A stretch of 64,000 bases of DNA. It comes from Verrucomicrobiota bacterium (GTDB taxonomy: Bacteria > Verrucomicrobiota > Verrucomicrobiia > Methylacidiphilales > UBA1321). This document shows positions 1 to 9,189 of the stretch, piece after piece; position 1 is the first letter of the stretch, and each line of letters starts with the position of its first letter. The position numbers were made by a program, and so were the translations under genes. The notes beneath the pieces were generated by a model. That model made no database searches. It worked only from the letters and a program-made list of their open reading frames with translations, and was not told the DNA's origin. Where the stretch lies: contig JABDHJ010000001.1 in NCBI GenBank assembly GCA_013285645.1, forward strand, positions 192,537 through 256,536, in the 5' to 3' direction.

Positions 1-769
1 GTGCTCCGCCAACCGAAACGTTGACGAAAAGCAGTCCCAGCGTCGCGTACATGAATTTTAGACTGGGCCCGAGCCGATAAAACTCGCGACCAAGCAGCAC
101 CGCGCAGATGGTCATCGCCGCGGGTTCCGTGATGAGCGATCCAAGCAGCGGCCCGATCGTCAGCAGCGCAAACCACCAGCGCGCCGGAGATTTCCCCGCC
201 ACCAAGCCCAAGATTCGCACCGCCGCTTGCACCACCGGTCGGCTCGCCGCAATGGCCATGATCACCACGACGAAAAGCGGTTCCGTGTAGGTCACGGTCT
301 GGTCGATGTAAGTCCGCATCACGTCGGGCCCCTTGGCGATCACGATGGCAATCGCCAGGGGAATCACCCAAATACCGAAGACCGCCTCCACTTCGCCCAG
401 GAAGTGAAGAATCGCAGCGGGAATGCTCTGATGAAAACGATGCGGCACTTTTTCTCCGAGATCGTCACCGTGAATGGCCTTGAGTTTTTCCTCATGCCGA
501 TGCTGGACCTGGTGCGAAAGCTTGAGAATTTTCGGCGCAAAAAAAGTGTGGATAATCGCGAGCAAAAAGATAACGGTCGAGACCAGATTGAACGGTTCCA
601 CCTGGACCCGATGGACCAGAACCGTCCAGACATTCGACGTGTCACCGTCATCATACGAGGCCAGTGGCGGCGGGAAAGCCACCACATCGGCTGACGGCGC
701 CGCAGCGTGAACCGCTGTGGGAAAGAATCCTAACGATGCCAGCACGATAAGAAGAACGAAGCGGCTCAT
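1..769 (-). CDS. Putative Na+/H+ antiporter, N-terminal part (cut by window edge)
   Basis: This reading frame is absent from the ORF track because its 3' end lies outside the window. I read it from the ATG at 767-769 to base 1 without a stop. It begins with a signal-like hydrophobic segment (MSRFVLLIVLASLGFF), then a short outer segment, a membrane helix (NLVSTVIFLLAIIHTFF), a charged His-rich stretch, and further helices (FGIWVIPLAIAIVIA, PLFVVVIMAIAA). The conserved-looking 'FYRLGPSLKFMYATLGLLFVN' region follows. From memory this resembles a putative Na+/H+ antiporter family also found in Chlamydiae, so the role would be cation/proton exchange in the inner membrane. The family assignment is from recall. 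The gene itself is well supported by an open frame of 256 codons with membrane-protein composition. Confidence 0.65.
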   Translation of the reverse strand, partial: MSRFVLLIVLASLGFFPTAVHAAAPSADVVAFPPPLASYDDGDTSNVWTVLVHRVQVEPFNLVSTVIFLLAIIHTFFAPKILKLSHQVQHRHEEKLKAIHGDDLGEKVPHRFHQSIPAAILHFLGEVEAVFGIWVIPLAIAIVIAKGPDVMRTYIDQTVTYTEPLFVVVIMAIAASRPVVQAAVRILGLVAGKSPARWWFALLTIGPLLGSLITEPAAMTICAVLLGREFYRLGPSLKFMYATLGLLFVNVSVGGA

Positions 770-843
770 AATTGACCGCCGTTTGATGACTCGGTTCCGG
801 TCAAAGATCAAGCCTGTTCCACCGCTATGACTGGCACCGTTTA

Positions 844-2466
844 TCAATACCGAAGTTCCGTCGAAGACGTATGTCCTGAATTTCTCAGGCTCACGTCCGG
901 GGAAAGTTGAAGTACGTCGCGCCCTTTTATCTCCATTCCAGCAGGAGCAATATGGTTCTCCTTGATAAATTGGGCCAGTGCCAAGCTGGGGCGTCTTTGA
1001 AATTCATCCATGACCAAGGCATCTCGAAAACGTCCAAGCCCCAGGTAGTCTTGAACCAAGGGTGGAATCACGATTCCAAGCTCGCTCAACGGCCTTTCAC
1101 CGCGATAAAACGCATCCACTTTCTTTTGAGTCAATTTGCCGTTTTGGAGTGCTTTCTGCACCTCTGCTTTAACGGCGGGAAGGTTCGGGCAAGGCCCCGC
1201 CACCAACCGTTCCAAAGCCAACCGTTGAGCGTCTGTAACCAATTCGATACGCCCCATCATGACGCGCGTGATTTCCGTCGGCGCGCCGGTGATCGTCAGT
1301 GGCAACACTTTGTCCACCCACGCACGAGGCACAATGTAGAAGAAGCGCAGTCCGGGACTCTTGAAGTAGGACAACTCCCAAGTCCGCAACATGGCCGAGG
1401 CTTCATCGGGATAGAGGCTCTCTTTTATCAACGCGGCCTGCATGGAGACCTTGAGCTTATTGAGACTGTCGATGCTGAAATCAGAATCGGCAAAGGAAGC
1501 TGGCACATCAGGAAACCGCGCGACCGGGACCGTAACGAATGGCAGCGGTTCGGGATGATCGAGGCAATAATAGGCACAACTCCCATCGGCCCGTATTTGG
1601 ACCATCCATGCCCAATCAAATTTTCCACCCAGGCCTGTGCCCGACATGGGTGAACTAATCGCCAAACCCTGCTTTCCGTTAGTGCTGCCCGGCGATAGAA
1701 AAAGCGGCGAATCAAGATGCCCCACCCCGCGATAAAAGAGAAAATGTTCGGCCTGGATGAAATCGTGCGATCCACCTTTGTTATCCGGTTCTGAGAATTT
1801 GACTTCAAGCAAGGGTGCGCTGACTTCTCGCGGCGTGGTCCAGACCTTGTCGTCCGTCTTAACCGGTTCTCCTCGCAAAGAAGGGTAGGTCTCAAGGTTA
1901 TATTTGTCATCGGTCGGCACCGGTTTTCCTGAAGCCCCAATTTGGACACCCTTCCACGTAAGCCCGGACATGGTGGAGTCGATGATTTTATCCTTAACAA
2001 ACGGTATGCCGCCGTTCAGCGGCACGTCCTCCACTTGGGCATAGGGATAATACTGACTCAGGATTCCTCCGTGAAAGTCGACGTGAACATCGAGCGGTGG
2101 TACTGATCGCGCCGTCTGGCCCTTGGGTGGATAAATATAGAGCACGGGCGTTTCGAGCCGCATCGTCACGGTGGGATCTCCCACCGCCCACCCTTTCCCG
2201 CCCGTCTCCGTGTAGGGCGGCAGGCCGATGTTTTCTTCATTACGCGAATGCGGATTCGTTACAGATACACCCGCCACCTGCCAGACAAAGTCAGGCACTG
2301 GCTCATCATCCACATTAATGCCACCAATGGCCTGTCCCCTTCCGTCCTGCAGCGAAGTGAAAGTGCCCCATTCGTGGACAATGACGGGATTGGCGGCGTG
2401 GAGCGGAATTGCGATCGAGAAAAGCGCAAGGAGGCAGCAGTTGAGGAGAGAAATAATTGTTCTCAT
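844..2466 (-). CDS. Secreted protein of unknown function, 'HEWGTFT' type
   Basis: A 540-residue protein with a clear signal peptide (MRTIISLLNCCLLALFSIAIPLHA), so it is exported. The mature N-terminus carries the striking motif VIVHEWGTFTSLQD at about residues 28-41, followed by GGINVDDEPVPDFVW. I recognise this opening from large hypothetical proteins common in Planctomycetes and Verrucomicrobia, but I know of no assigned function. The rest is mixed alpha/beta with no catalytic motif I can name. The gene stands alone. Downstream, on its own strand, lies the partial antiporter after a 74-bp gap, and upstream is a repeat-bearing gap before fabD. The start is the only one that gives a complete signal peptide. 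Confidence 0.75.
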   Translation of the reverse strand: MRTIISLLNCCLLALFSIAIPLHAANPVIVHEWGTFTSLQDGRGQAIGGINVDDEPVPDFVWQVAGVSVTNPHSRNEENIGLPPYTETGGKGWAVGDPTVTMRLETPVLYIYPPKGQTARSVPPLDVHVDFHGGILSQYYPYAQVEDVPLNGGIPFVKDKIIDSTMSGLTWKGVQIGASGKPVPTDDKYNLETYPSLRGEPVKTDDKVWTTPREVSAPLLEVKFSEPDNKGGSHDFIQAEHFLFYRGVGHLDSPLFLSPGSTNGKQGLAISSPMSGTGLGGKFDWAWMVQIRADGSCAYYCLDHPEPLPFVTVPVARFPDVPASFADSDFSIDSLNKLKVSMQAALIKESLYPDEASAMLRTWELSYFKSPGLRFFYIVPRAWVDKVLPLTITGAPTEITRVMMGRIELVTDAQRLALERLVAGPCPNLPAVKAEVQKALQNGKLTQKKVDAFYRGERPLSELGIVIPPLVQDYLGLGRFRDALVMDEFQRRPSLALAQFIKENHIAPAGMEIKGRDVLQLSPDVSLRNSGHTSSTELRY

Positions 2467-2530
2467 ATCACCGAGCCGCCTTGGGGAACCGTAGATCGCA
2501 CTCGCAATATGGTCAAGAGACCGAGGAAAG

Positions 2531-2572
2531 GCTGACTGAACTGATCCTTCGACAAGCTCAGGATGACAGAAT
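2531..2572. repeat. Dispersed repeat family A (CTGATCCTTCGACAAGCTCAGGATGAC)
   Basis: One of eight copies in this window of a short intergenic element built around 'TCCTTCGACAAGCTCAGGA'. The core is an imperfect palindrome. Other copies are at 6161, 6338, 41133, 43630, 46752, 55672 and 55789. All lie between genes, in both orientations, and twice as inverted pairs. It behaves like a REP/BIME-type or MITE-derived element. Confidence 0.85.
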
Positions 2573-2613
2573 TGTTAAAAAGTAAATTCGTTGAGCTTTT
2601 CATCCCATTCCCC

Positions 2614-2642
2614 TTTTGTGTTCTTTGCGTTCTTTTGTGGCC
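2614..2642. repeat. Dispersed repeat family D (TTTGTGTTCTTTGCGTTCTTTTG)
   Basis: A pyrimidine-rich intergenic repeat with two further copies at 42835-42870 and 43768-43810. All three sit in the same orientation shortly upstream of a plus-strand start codon (fabD, truB, ribF). The rest of this 246-bp gap holds a family A copy and nothing else I recognise. Confidence 0.75.
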
Positions 2643-2712
2643 AACGGCTCCCTTCATGTTTTCCTGTTAAATAAATTCCGGTTTTGGTTATGATGACCAG
2701 CTCACCAAATCT

Positions 2713-3651
2713 ATGAGCACATCCAAACCTCGCGCGCTTCTCTTTTCCGGCCAGGGCGCACACAAAGTCGGCATGGGCGCCGATCTTTTTGACAACAGCC
2801 CTTCCGCCAACGCGCTCTACAAACTGGCCGATAGCCGCCTCGGCTGGCCGTTGAGCGAATACAGTTTCAAGGGCCCCGATACGGTCCTGACCGAGACGCG
2901 CGTCTGCCAACCGGCCCTCTACGCGCATGGACTGGCCATTCTCGCGGCCTTTGAGGATTACGCGAAACGCCCTCTGCGTTTTGAGGCTGCTGCTGGCTTG
3001 TCTTTGGGCGAATACACCGCCCATGCCGCCGCAGGCACGTTTACTTTTCAGACCGGACTCAACCTCGTCGCGGAACGCGGTCGCCTGATGCAGGAGGCCT
3101 GTGACGCGACCGTCGGCACGATGATCACGCTGCTCAGTGCGACTCCCGAGCAGGCCAAGGAAATCGCCGACAAATGCAACGTCGATGTGGCCAATTTGAA
3201 TTGCCCCGGCCAAGTTGTTCTCTCCGGTGGCGTCAGGGAAATGGAAGGCGTGGCCGAGGCGGCCAAGACGCTGGGCATCCGCAAGGTCATTCCGCTCAAG
3301 GTCGCCGGAGCCTATCATTCACGATTGATGGCGGGCGCGGCAACGGGCCTCGCCGAGTATCTGCGCACCGCCGAAATCAGGCATCCCAAGATGCCCGTGG
3401 TGGCCAATTACACCGCCGACGTCACGGAAGGCGTGGACAATATTCTCACCACGCTCGAGATGCAGGTCTGCGGCTCCGTCCGCTGGACTGAATCGATCCA
3501 ACGTCTCATCGCAATGGGCTTTACCGACTTCGTCGAGTGCGGGCCGGGCGGCGTCATCGCCGGACTTTTGCGCCGGATCGACTCCACCGTGAGCTGTTTA
3601 TCATTGGAATCTTACGCCGACATCGTTAAACACGCCGATGCCCTCATCTAA
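2713..3651 (+). CDS. fabD: Malonyl-CoA:ACP transacylase
   Basis: A 312-residue cytoplasmic enzyme that moves the malonyl group from CoA to acyl carrier protein, supplying the extender unit for fatty-acid synthesis. The N-terminal [13 protein letters not shown] loop and the nucleophile elbow [10 protein letters not shown] (catalytic Ser at about residue 98) are typical. The C-terminal part has the expected VVANYTADV and [14 protein letters not shown] segments. Length is normal for the family. The gene opens a fatty-acid gene run: its last 14 bases overlap fabG, and acpP and fabF follow on the same strand. The usual fabH is not here but lies in a separate operon at 27.5 kb beside plsX. Confidence 0.95.
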   Translation: MSTSKPRALLFSGQGAHKVGMGADLFDNSPSANALYKLADSRLGWPLSEYSFKGPDTVLTETRVCQPALYAHGLAILAAFEDYAKRPLRFEAAAGLSLGEYTAHAAAGTFTFQTGLNLVAERGRLMQEACDATVGTMITLLSATPEQAKEIADKCNVDVANLNCPGQVVLSGGVREMEGVAEAAKTLGIRKVIPLKVAGAYHSRLMAGAATGLAEYLRTAEIRHPKMPVVANYTADVTEGVDNILTTLEMQVCGSVRWTESIQRLIAMGFTDFVECGPGGVIAGLLRRIDSTVSCLSLESYADIVKHADALI

Positions 3652-4390
3652 TTTTCTCGCCAACAAAGTCGCCCTCGTCACCGGCGCCAGCCGTGGACTC
3701 GGCCAGGCCATCGCCCTCGCGCTCGCGGCGGAAGGCGCAACCATCGCCGCTATCGCCCGCACGGAAGACGCGCTCAAATCCACCCTCGAAACGATCCGTG
3801 CCGCCGGTGGCGTCGCCGAACCTTTTGCGCTCGATGTCTCCGACAGTGCCGCCTGCGAAGAAACCGTGACGAAAATCACAACCAAGCTCCAGCGCATCGA
3901 TATTCTAGTGAACAACGCAGGAGTCACGCGCGACGGCCTCCTCATGCGCATGAGCAGCGAGGCTTGGGACACGGTCCTCGATACCAATCTCAAGGGCGCA
4001 TTCAATCTCACCAAGCTGGTCGGACGTCTCATGATCCGCGAGCGCGCCGGGCACATCATCAATATTTCGTCGGTCATCGGCCTGATGGGAAATGCTGGAC
4101 AGGCCAATTATGCGGCATCGAAAGCGGGCTTGATCGGCTTTACAAAATCGGTCGCGCGCGAATTTGCGTCACGCGGAATCACCTGCAATGCGGTGTGTCC
4201 CGGCTTCATCGAAACCGACATGACTAAAGATTTGAGTGAAGACTTGAGAAAAAAACTTTTGGCCAGTATCCCCCTGCAACGCCTCGGCCAACCGGCTGAT
4301 GTGGCCGGGGTTGTGGCCTTTCTTTGCTCGCCCGCTGCGAGCTATATTACAGGTCAAGTCTTGACGGTGGACGGAGGTATGGTCATGTAA
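3638..4390 (+). CDS. fabG: 3-oxoacyl-ACP reductase
   Basis: A 250-residue short-chain dehydrogenase that reduces 3-oxoacyl-ACP with NADPH in the elongation cycle. Visible motifs are the cofactor loop [12 protein letters not shown] (about residues 16-27), NNAG, the catalytic Ser in INISSVIG, and the YxxxK pair in [12 protein letters not shown]. It ends with the family's usual [15 protein letters not shown]. The ATG lies inside the end of fabD (14-base overlap), which suggests translational coupling. Full length and position between fabD and acpP support FabG over other SDRs. Confidence 0.95.
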   Translation: MPSSNFLANKVALVTGASRGLGQAIALALAAEGATIAAIARTEDALKSTLETIRAAGGVAEPFALDVSDSAACEETVTKITTKLQRIDILVNNAGVTRDGLLMRMSSEAWDTVLDTNLKGAFNLTKLVGRLMIRERAGHIINISSVIGLMGNAGQANYAASKAGLIGFTKSVAREFASRGITCNAVCPGFIETDMTKDLSEDLRKKLLASIPLQRLGQPADVAGVVAFLCSPAASYITGQVLTVDGGMVM

Positions 4391-4527
4391 AGCAGGTAAA
4401 AACCGCACACCCTGTCAAGCCTAAGTGGAATGGAGCGCAAACTTGACCCAAAGAAAAAGTTTGCCAAAGCGCAATTGCAACCGTAACAACGCACCTACAA
4501 GTAAACGCAAAGGAGCTAGAATTTTTT

Positions 4528-4773
4528 ATGTCCGAAAAGTCGATTGAAGAGAAAGTCAAAGACATCATTGTGGAACAACTCGGCGTCAACCCTGAACAGG
4601 TGACGTCCCAGGCCAAGTTTATCGAGGACCTGGGAGCCGACTCGCTTGACACCGTCGAGCTGGTCATGGCGTTCGAAGAAGAATTTAATGTCGAAGTGCC
4701 CGACGAAGAGGCCGAAAAATTGCAGACCGTCGGAGATGTGGTAAAATACATCGAAGACAAGGGTTCGAAATAA
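4528..4773 (+). CDS. acpP: Acyl carrier protein
   Basis: An 81-residue acidic protein that carries growing acyl chains on a 4'-phosphopantetheine arm. The attachment serine is in the DSL motif of [20 protein letters not shown], at about residue 38. Composition, length and helix pattern are typical. A 137-bp gap separates it from fabG, and the AAAGGAG sequence at 4509-4515 lies 12 bases before the ATG, slightly far for a ribosome-binding site. The gap may hold a separate promoter, which would fit the high expression expected of ACP. A terminator follows. Confidence 0.97.
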   Translation: MSEKSIEEKVKDIIVEQLGVNPEQVTSQAKFIEDLGADSLDTVELVMAFEEEFNVEVPDEEAEKLQTVGDVVKYIEDKGSK

Positions 4774-4800
4774 GCCTCTAAATCCGGCTTATCGAGCAAG

Positions 4801-4832
4801 GCATCCTGTCGTACAGGGTGCCTTTTTCGTTT
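4801..4832 (+). terminator. Rho-independent terminator after acpP
   Basis: The stem GCATCCTGT / ACAGGGTGC with loop CG is followed at once by CTTTTTCGTTTTC. It lies 27 bases after the acpP stop codon, so it would end the fabD-fabG-acpP transcript in front of fabF. Confidence 0.85.
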
Positions 4833-4866
4833 TCATCGGCACAGGCCTTGGTTAGATTAACTACTT

Positions 4867-6114
4867 ATGAATGAACGGCGCATCGTCATCACCGGCTTGG
4901 GTGCGGTCACTCCCCTTGGCCTCGACGTCAACACTTCCTGGACCAACCTGGTGGCTGGAAAGAGCGGCGTGGGCCCGATCACCTTGTGGGACGCCTCCAA
5001 GTTCGACTGTCGTTTTGCCGCGCTGGTGAAGGATTTTGAGCCGAAGATCCATTTCCGGAATGAGAAGGACGCGCGCCGCGCCGACCGCTATTCACAAATG
5101 GCCATGGCCTCGGCCAAGGAAGCCGTCAAGCACGCTGGTCTCGATACAACGCAAATTCCGGCAGACCGCATCGGAGTTCTCGTCGGCTCCGGCATCGGTG
5201 GACTGAAATCGCTGGGTGATCAGGATGAAATTCTCATGACCAAGGGCCCGGGCCGCATCTCGCCTTTCATGATTCCGATGATGATCAGCAACATGGCCGC
5301 CGGATTGATCTCGATGGAATTTGGCTTTGCCGGTCCGAACTTCGCGGTCGTCACCGCTTGTGCGACCTCTAACAATTGCATCGGCGAAGCTTGGCGCTTG
5401 ATTCGCGATAACGAGGCCGACGTCATTCTGGCCGGCGGCAGTGAGGCGGCCTGTGTTCCCTTGGGCATGAGCGGTTTTGCCGCCCTGCGGGCCCTCAGCA
5501 CGCGCAACGACGAACCTGAGCGGGCGTCACGGCCTTTCGACAAGGACCGGGACGGCTTCGTCATGGGCGAGGGCGCCGGTGTGGTCATCGTCGAGGAACT
5601 CGAACACGCCAAGAAGCGTGGTGCGAATATTTTGGCGGAACTGACCGGCTACGGCCTCACCGCCGATGCCTATCACATGACCTCCCCTGCCCCTGGCGGC
5701 ACGGGCGCCGTCAAGGCGATGCAGCACGCGGTGAAGCGGTCAGGCTTGTCGCTGGACAAGATCGATTACATCAACGCCCACGGCACCTCGACGCCGGTCG
5801 GCGATGTCGCGGAAACCGAGGCCATCAAGGTTGTCTTTGGCGACCACGCGAAGAAAGTCCCCGTCAGCTCCACCAAATCGATGACCGGCCATCTCCTGGG
5901 CGCCGCTGGCGCAATCGAAATCATCGTCTGCATCAAGGCGATCGAGCACAACCTCATCCCGCCCACGATCAACCTTGAAAACCCGGATCCGCAGTGCGAC
6001 CTCGACTACGTGCCCAACAAGGCCCGCGAATGCAAAGTCGATGCCGCCCTGAGTAATTCCTTCGGCTTCGGTGGCCATAACGCCACCCTCCTCGTACAGC
6101 GGTTCGTCGGATAG
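4867..6114 (+). CDS. fabF: 3-oxoacyl-ACP synthase II
   Basis: A 415-residue condensing enzyme that extends acyl-ACP with malonyl-ACP. The catalytic triad is visible: Cys in [13 protein letters not shown] (about residue 165), His in [12 protein letters not shown] and His in [12 protein letters not shown]. The C-terminal [13 protein letters not shown] segment is standard. It follows the acpP terminator, so it is probably transcribed from its own promoter within 4833-4866 or by read-through. Length and motifs match FabF rather than the FabB subtype, though the two are close. Confidence 0.95.
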   Translation: MNERRIVITGLGAVTPLGLDVNTSWTNLVAGKSGVGPITLWDASKFDCRFAALVKDFEPKIHFRNEKDARRADRYSQMAMASAKEAVKHAGLDTTQIPADRIGVLVGSGIGGLKSLGDQDEILMTKGPGRISPFMIPMMISNMAAGLISMEFGFAGPNFAVVTACATSNNCIGEAWRLIRDNEADVILAGGSEAACVPLGMSGFAALRALSTRNDEPERASRPFDKDRDGFVMGEGAGVVIVEELEHAKKRGANILAELTGYGLTADAYHMTSPAPGGTGAVKAMQHAVKRSGLSLDKIDYINAHGTSTPVGDVAETEAIKVVFGDHAKKVPVSSTKSMTGHLLGAAGAIEIIVCIKAIEHNLIPPTINLENPDPQCDLDYVPNKARECKVDAALSNSFGFGGHNATLLVQRFVG

Positions 6115-6123
6115 GTAGCTGTC

Positions 6124-6146
6124 GACCGCCGGGCGGCGGTGTCTTT
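6124..6146 (+). terminator. Possible terminator after fabF
   Basis: The hairpin ACCGCC-GGGC-GGCGGT is followed by GTCTTTGTTCC, ten bases past the fabF stop codon. The stem is GC-rich but short and the T-run is broken, so the call is tentative. Confidence 0.45.
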
Positions 6147-6160
6147 GTTCCCTTCCCCTT

Positions 6161-6373
6161 CCGTCATCCTGAGCTTGTCGCACACTCGTGTGGCAGGATC
6201 AGTTCCGCCTGTCCCCGCTCCCCTCGTTCCCAAGTTTTACTTGGGAATGTCCGTGTCCCCTCAACTTCGTTGCAAGACGAAGAAGCATAGCTTCGCAGAC
6301 AAGTGCGTTCCCAAGTGCAACTTGGGAACGAGGAAAAAGGCAGACTGAACTGATCCTTCGACAAGGATGACGG
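6161..6373. repeat. Nested composite repeat: inverted family A pair around a CGTTCCCAAG element
   Basis: This fills most of the 290-bp gap between fabF and ubiX. The outer parts are two family A copies in opposite orientation (6161-6211 and 6338-6373). Between them is a segment of about 112 bp bounded by perfect 13-bp inverted repeats, CCTCGTTCCCAAG at 6222-6234 and CTTGGGAACGAGG at 6321-6333. Each end also carries its own small palindrome (CCCAAGTTTTACTTGGG; CCCAAGTGCAACTTGGG). No protein frame in it looks real. The architecture suggests a small mobile element (MITE-like) inserted between, or carried by, family A repeats. Confidence 0.8.
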
Positions 6374-6404
6374 ATTGTTTTTACGAGAATTGAGGAAGCT
6401 ACCC

Positions 6405-6974
6405 TCAATCCTTACTGCGCTCTTCCATCCACCTCTTCGTCAGCACATGATCAACCCCGAGGTGATCGAGGATTCGAGCAACGACCGTATCCACCAAATC
6501 GAGGATGGTCTCCGGCCTGTGATAGAAGGCAGGAATGGCCGGAATAACCTCTGCCCCCGCTTCAAGGACAGTCACGATGTTCCGGGCCTGAATCAGGTTC
6601 CAGGGGGTCTCCCGGGGCACGAGGATCAGCTTCCGCTTTTCCTTCAGGAAGACATCGGCGGCGCGGGCTATGGCGCTGTCCGAATAACCATGCGCAATCC
6701 GGCCCAGCGTCCCCATGGAACAGGGAACGATGACCATGGCATCGAACCGGGCCGAGCCGCTGACAAAAGGGACCTGCATGGAACTGTCTCCATGGACTTG
6801 AAAGCCTTCCGGAATAACCAACTTGCCTACCTCGGCCTGGGCCACTTCCCGAGCGTGGGAACTTAGGGCGACATGCACCTCATGCGGTCCTTTTGGGTCT
6901 TCATTGAGAATCTGTAATAAGCGCTGGGCATAGAGGGAACCACTGGCCCCGGTAATCGCCACGACGAGCTTCAT
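6405..6974 (-). CDS. ubiX: Flavin prenyltransferase
   Basis: A 189-residue enzyme of the UbiX/Pad1 family. It attaches a dimethylallyl unit to FMN to make the prenylated cofactor used by UbiD-type decarboxylases. The N-terminal VVAITGASGSLYAQRLL and the later VPCSMGTLGRIAHGYSD and LVPRETPWNLIQ segments (FMN and prenyl phosphate sites) are characteristic. The ORF track starts at a GTG five codons earlier. I prefer the ATG at 6974 because family members begin 'MKLVVAITGASGS' and a GTGGAA lies just before it. No ubiD is in this window, so the partner decarboxylase must be elsewhere. Confidence 0.9.
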   Translation of the reverse strand: MKLVVAITGASGSLYAQRLLQILNEDPKGPHEVHVALSSHAREVAQAEVGKLVIPEGFQVHGDSSMQVPFVSGSARFDAMVIVPCSMGTLGRIAHGYSDSAIARAADVFLKEKRKLILVPRETPWNLIQARNIVTVLEAGAEVIPAIPAFYHRPETILDLVDTVVARILDHLGVDHVLTKRWMEERSKD

Positions 6975-7134
6975 TTCCACATGATACACGCAATAGGCTT
7001 ATGAACAAGGAATTACGCAAATAGTTACCGCCAATTGATTTGTCAATGCTTGACGCAATGGGCCGTTAAAAAGTAGTTTATCTCTTTAAGCTTCTAGGCG
7101 TTGACCTTTCCTGCCACCGACCTATAGTTGAATA

Positions 7135-7650
7135 GTGGAGCTTTCTAAGATTTTGGTGGCAAGGAGTGCCGCCCTCGGGTTTATCAAGGTTGTTGGCCGC
7201 GGATCCTTTCAGAATTCGGGTTGCCTCAAGGCCTTTTACCAGCAACTCCTGAAGGATGGGGTTCATCGCTTTGTGGTCGATTTGGAGGCTTGTACCTACC
7301 TCGACAGCACCTTTTTGGGCATTTTACTGGGCTTGGGCCTCAAGCTAAAGGAGGGTGGAAACGGCCTCCTCCACATCCTCAATGCCAGCCCCCGCAACCT
7401 CGAGTTGCTGAGAAATCTGGGGCTGGACCGCCTGATCAATATCGATGCCGCCCCTGTCCCGCTTAACGGCATAACCGAAAAGACGCTGGAAGAGATGGCT
7501 TGTCCCACCCCGACGCGACAGGAAGCGGCCCCGACCATCCTTGAAGCCCACGAAGCCCTGATGGAATTTGATCCCCGCAACGTCCCCAAGTTCAAGGACG
7601 TCGTAGAATTTCTGCGGGAAGATCTCGGTCAAATCGCCGGCAAGAATTGA
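7135..7650 (+). CDS. STAS-domain protein (anti-sigma-factor antagonist type)
   Basis: A 171-residue protein. The first 110 residues form a STAS fold with the signature FVVDLEACTYLDSTFLGILLG, where the Ser in DSTF is the usual phosphorylation site of antagonists such as SpoIIAA and RsbV. The C-terminal 60 residues are an extra tail not found in minimal antagonists. Translation starts at a GTG, with no strong ribosome-binding site visible. The gene sits 66 bp upstream of a PP2C-type phosphatase, the classical partner that would dephosphorylate it. The two may therefore form a partner-switching unit, but no anti-sigma kinase or sigma factor is nearby, so the final target is unknown. Confidence 0.85.
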   Translation: MELSKILVARSAALGFIKVVGRGSFQNSGCLKAFYQQLLKDGVHRFVVDLEACTYLDSTFLGILLGLGLKLKEGGNGLLHILNASPRNLELLRNLGLDRLINIDAAPVPLNGITEKTLEEMACPTPTRQEAAPTILEAHEALMEFDPRNVPKFKDVVEFLREDLGQIAGKN

Positions 7651-7716
7651 CCGCAACGGCGCAACGTCCGGCCATAACTCTGATTGACGCCCGGCGGGTT
7701 CTGCTAATCTAGCCGC

Positions 7717-9171
7717 ATGCACATCGCGTGGTACTTTTTCATCATTGGCGCGATCCTGAGCATCTCGGTGTTCATTTACATCCGGAGGAAACTGAAAGTC
7801 AGCCAGGATCTGCAAGTCCAATTGCACAAGGAATTCAACGCCCTCCAGCAGGAAAAGAAGATCATCTACGATTTCCTGCACGATCTCGGCGAGGCCTTTA
7901 CCGAGGAAATCGACCGGGAGTATCTCCTGCTCATCATCGTGACGTGCGCACGCAAGGTGACCGGCGCCAGGGGAGCGGCCATCTATCTTTGGGATGCCGA
8001 CCGGGAAAAACTGATCGCCGCCATCATCAATGGAACGTTCCCACCGCCGCTGAAGGTCGAGAATGCGATCGCCGATCAACTCGCCGCCAAGGCCGAGGAC
8101 CTGGAAGCATTTTTGCGGCTCGAAGCAATTCCCGCCCAGTCAAACACCGTCATAGCGGAGGTGGCGCAAACTGGCGTGGGCATCTATGCGGAGCGGGCGG
8201 AACTGGACGAGCGCTTTCCCTGGTTTCGCCAAAAACCGTTGCAGACGGAGACCTACCTCGCCGTGCCTCTCCACTACCGCGAGGAACAGCTCGGCGTGCT
8301 GGCCCTGGCCAATCGTGAGGACAGCAAATCCTTCAGCAAATCCGACTTTGATTTGATCAAGGCCGTGGCCGACCAAGCCGCCTACTCATTGCAGCACGCT
8401 CAGATTTACACGCAGCTCACGGAGAAAAAGAAGCTCGATCATGAAATCGAAGTGGCCCGCGAAATCCAGCGGATTCTTCTCCCCAGCGAGGCTCCGCACA
8501 TGGAGGGCTTCAACTGCGCCGCCCTGAATATTCCGGCCCAACAGGTCAGCGGCGATTACTTCGATTTTATCCAAGTGGACGAGCAGCGCTGGGGCATAGC
8601 CGTCGCCGATGTCAGCGGCAAAGGCGTGCCCGCCTCGATCATCATGGCGATGTGCCGCAGCGTCCTGCGCAGCAAGGCGCCGGGCAATCCCTCGCCCGCC
8701 CAGGTCTTGCGCGATGTCAATCGCCTGCTTTATCCCGATATCCGCGAGGACATGTTCATCACCATGATCTATCTGGTCATCGACCAATCGGGCACACTCA
8801 CGCTGGCGAGGGCCGGACACGAAGCGGCGCTCTGGTGCCGGGAACATTTCAAGCACATCGAACCCATCGAGGCGCCCGGAATTGCCCTTGGAATTGATGC
8901 TGGCGATGTCTTTGACGAAGTCATTAAGGATGTTACAGTACAACTCTCGCCACAGGACACCGTGGTGGTTTATACCGATGGAATCAACGAAGCGCTGGAC
9001 GAAGAAGGCAATGAATTTGGCCAGGACCAACTGAAGGCCGTTCTCCGCGAGGCAGGCCCGCAAAGCGTCGATTTCCTCGTGCAAGCAATCGTCGACCGGG
9101 TGCAGGACTTCAGCAAAGGCCATCCCCAAAACGATGATATTACGCTGGCAGCAGTGCAACGATCCGATTAA
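7717..9171 (+). CDS. GAF-domain PP2C-type phosphatase (RsbU/SpoIIE family)
   Basis: A 484-residue signalling protein. An N-terminal membrane helix (WYFFIIGAILSISVFIYI, residues 4-21) is followed by a charged coiled-coil region, a GAF domain at about residues 60-230, a short linker helix (LDHEIEVAREIQRILLP), and a PP2C/SpoIIE phosphatase domain to the end. Metal-binding positions are visible in SGDYFDFIQV, VADVSGKGVPAS and HPQNDDITL. The linker motif AREIQRILLP is typical of RsbU-like phosphatases and couples sensing to catalysis. It should dephosphorylate a STAS antagonist, and the gene just upstream encodes one. The GAF ligand cannot be told from sequence. Confidence 0.9.
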   Translation: MHIAWYFFIIGAILSISVFIYIRRKLKVSQDLQVQLHKEFNALQQEKKIIYDFLHDLGEAFTEEIDREYLLLIIVTCARKVTGARGAAIYLWDADREKLIAAIINGTFPPPLKVENAIADQLAAKAEDLEAFLRLEAIPAQSNTVIAEVAQTGVGIYAERAELDERFPWFRQKPLQTETYLAVPLHYREEQLGVLALANREDSKSFSKSDFDLIKAVADQAAYSLQHAQIYTQLTEKKKLDHEIEVAREIQRILLPSEAPHMEGFNCAALNIPAQQVSGDYFDFIQVDEQRWGIAVADVSGKGVPASIIMAMCRSVLRSKAPGNPSPAQVLRDVNRLLYPDIREDMFITMIYLVIDQSGTLTLARAGHEAALWCREHFKHIEPIEAPGIALGIDAGDVFDEVIKDVTVQLSPQDTVVVYTDGINEALDEEGNEFGQDQLKAVLREAGPQSVDFLVQAIVDRVQDFSKGHPQNDDITLAAVQRSD

Positions 9172-9189
9172 TTACATTTTAATTTTAAC

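Noticed and set aside
2575-3318. 247-residue minus-strand frame opposite fabD
   Set aside because: It is a shadow of fabD's codon pattern in GC-rich DNA, with low-complexity charged composition and no motif. The plus-strand gene is certain.
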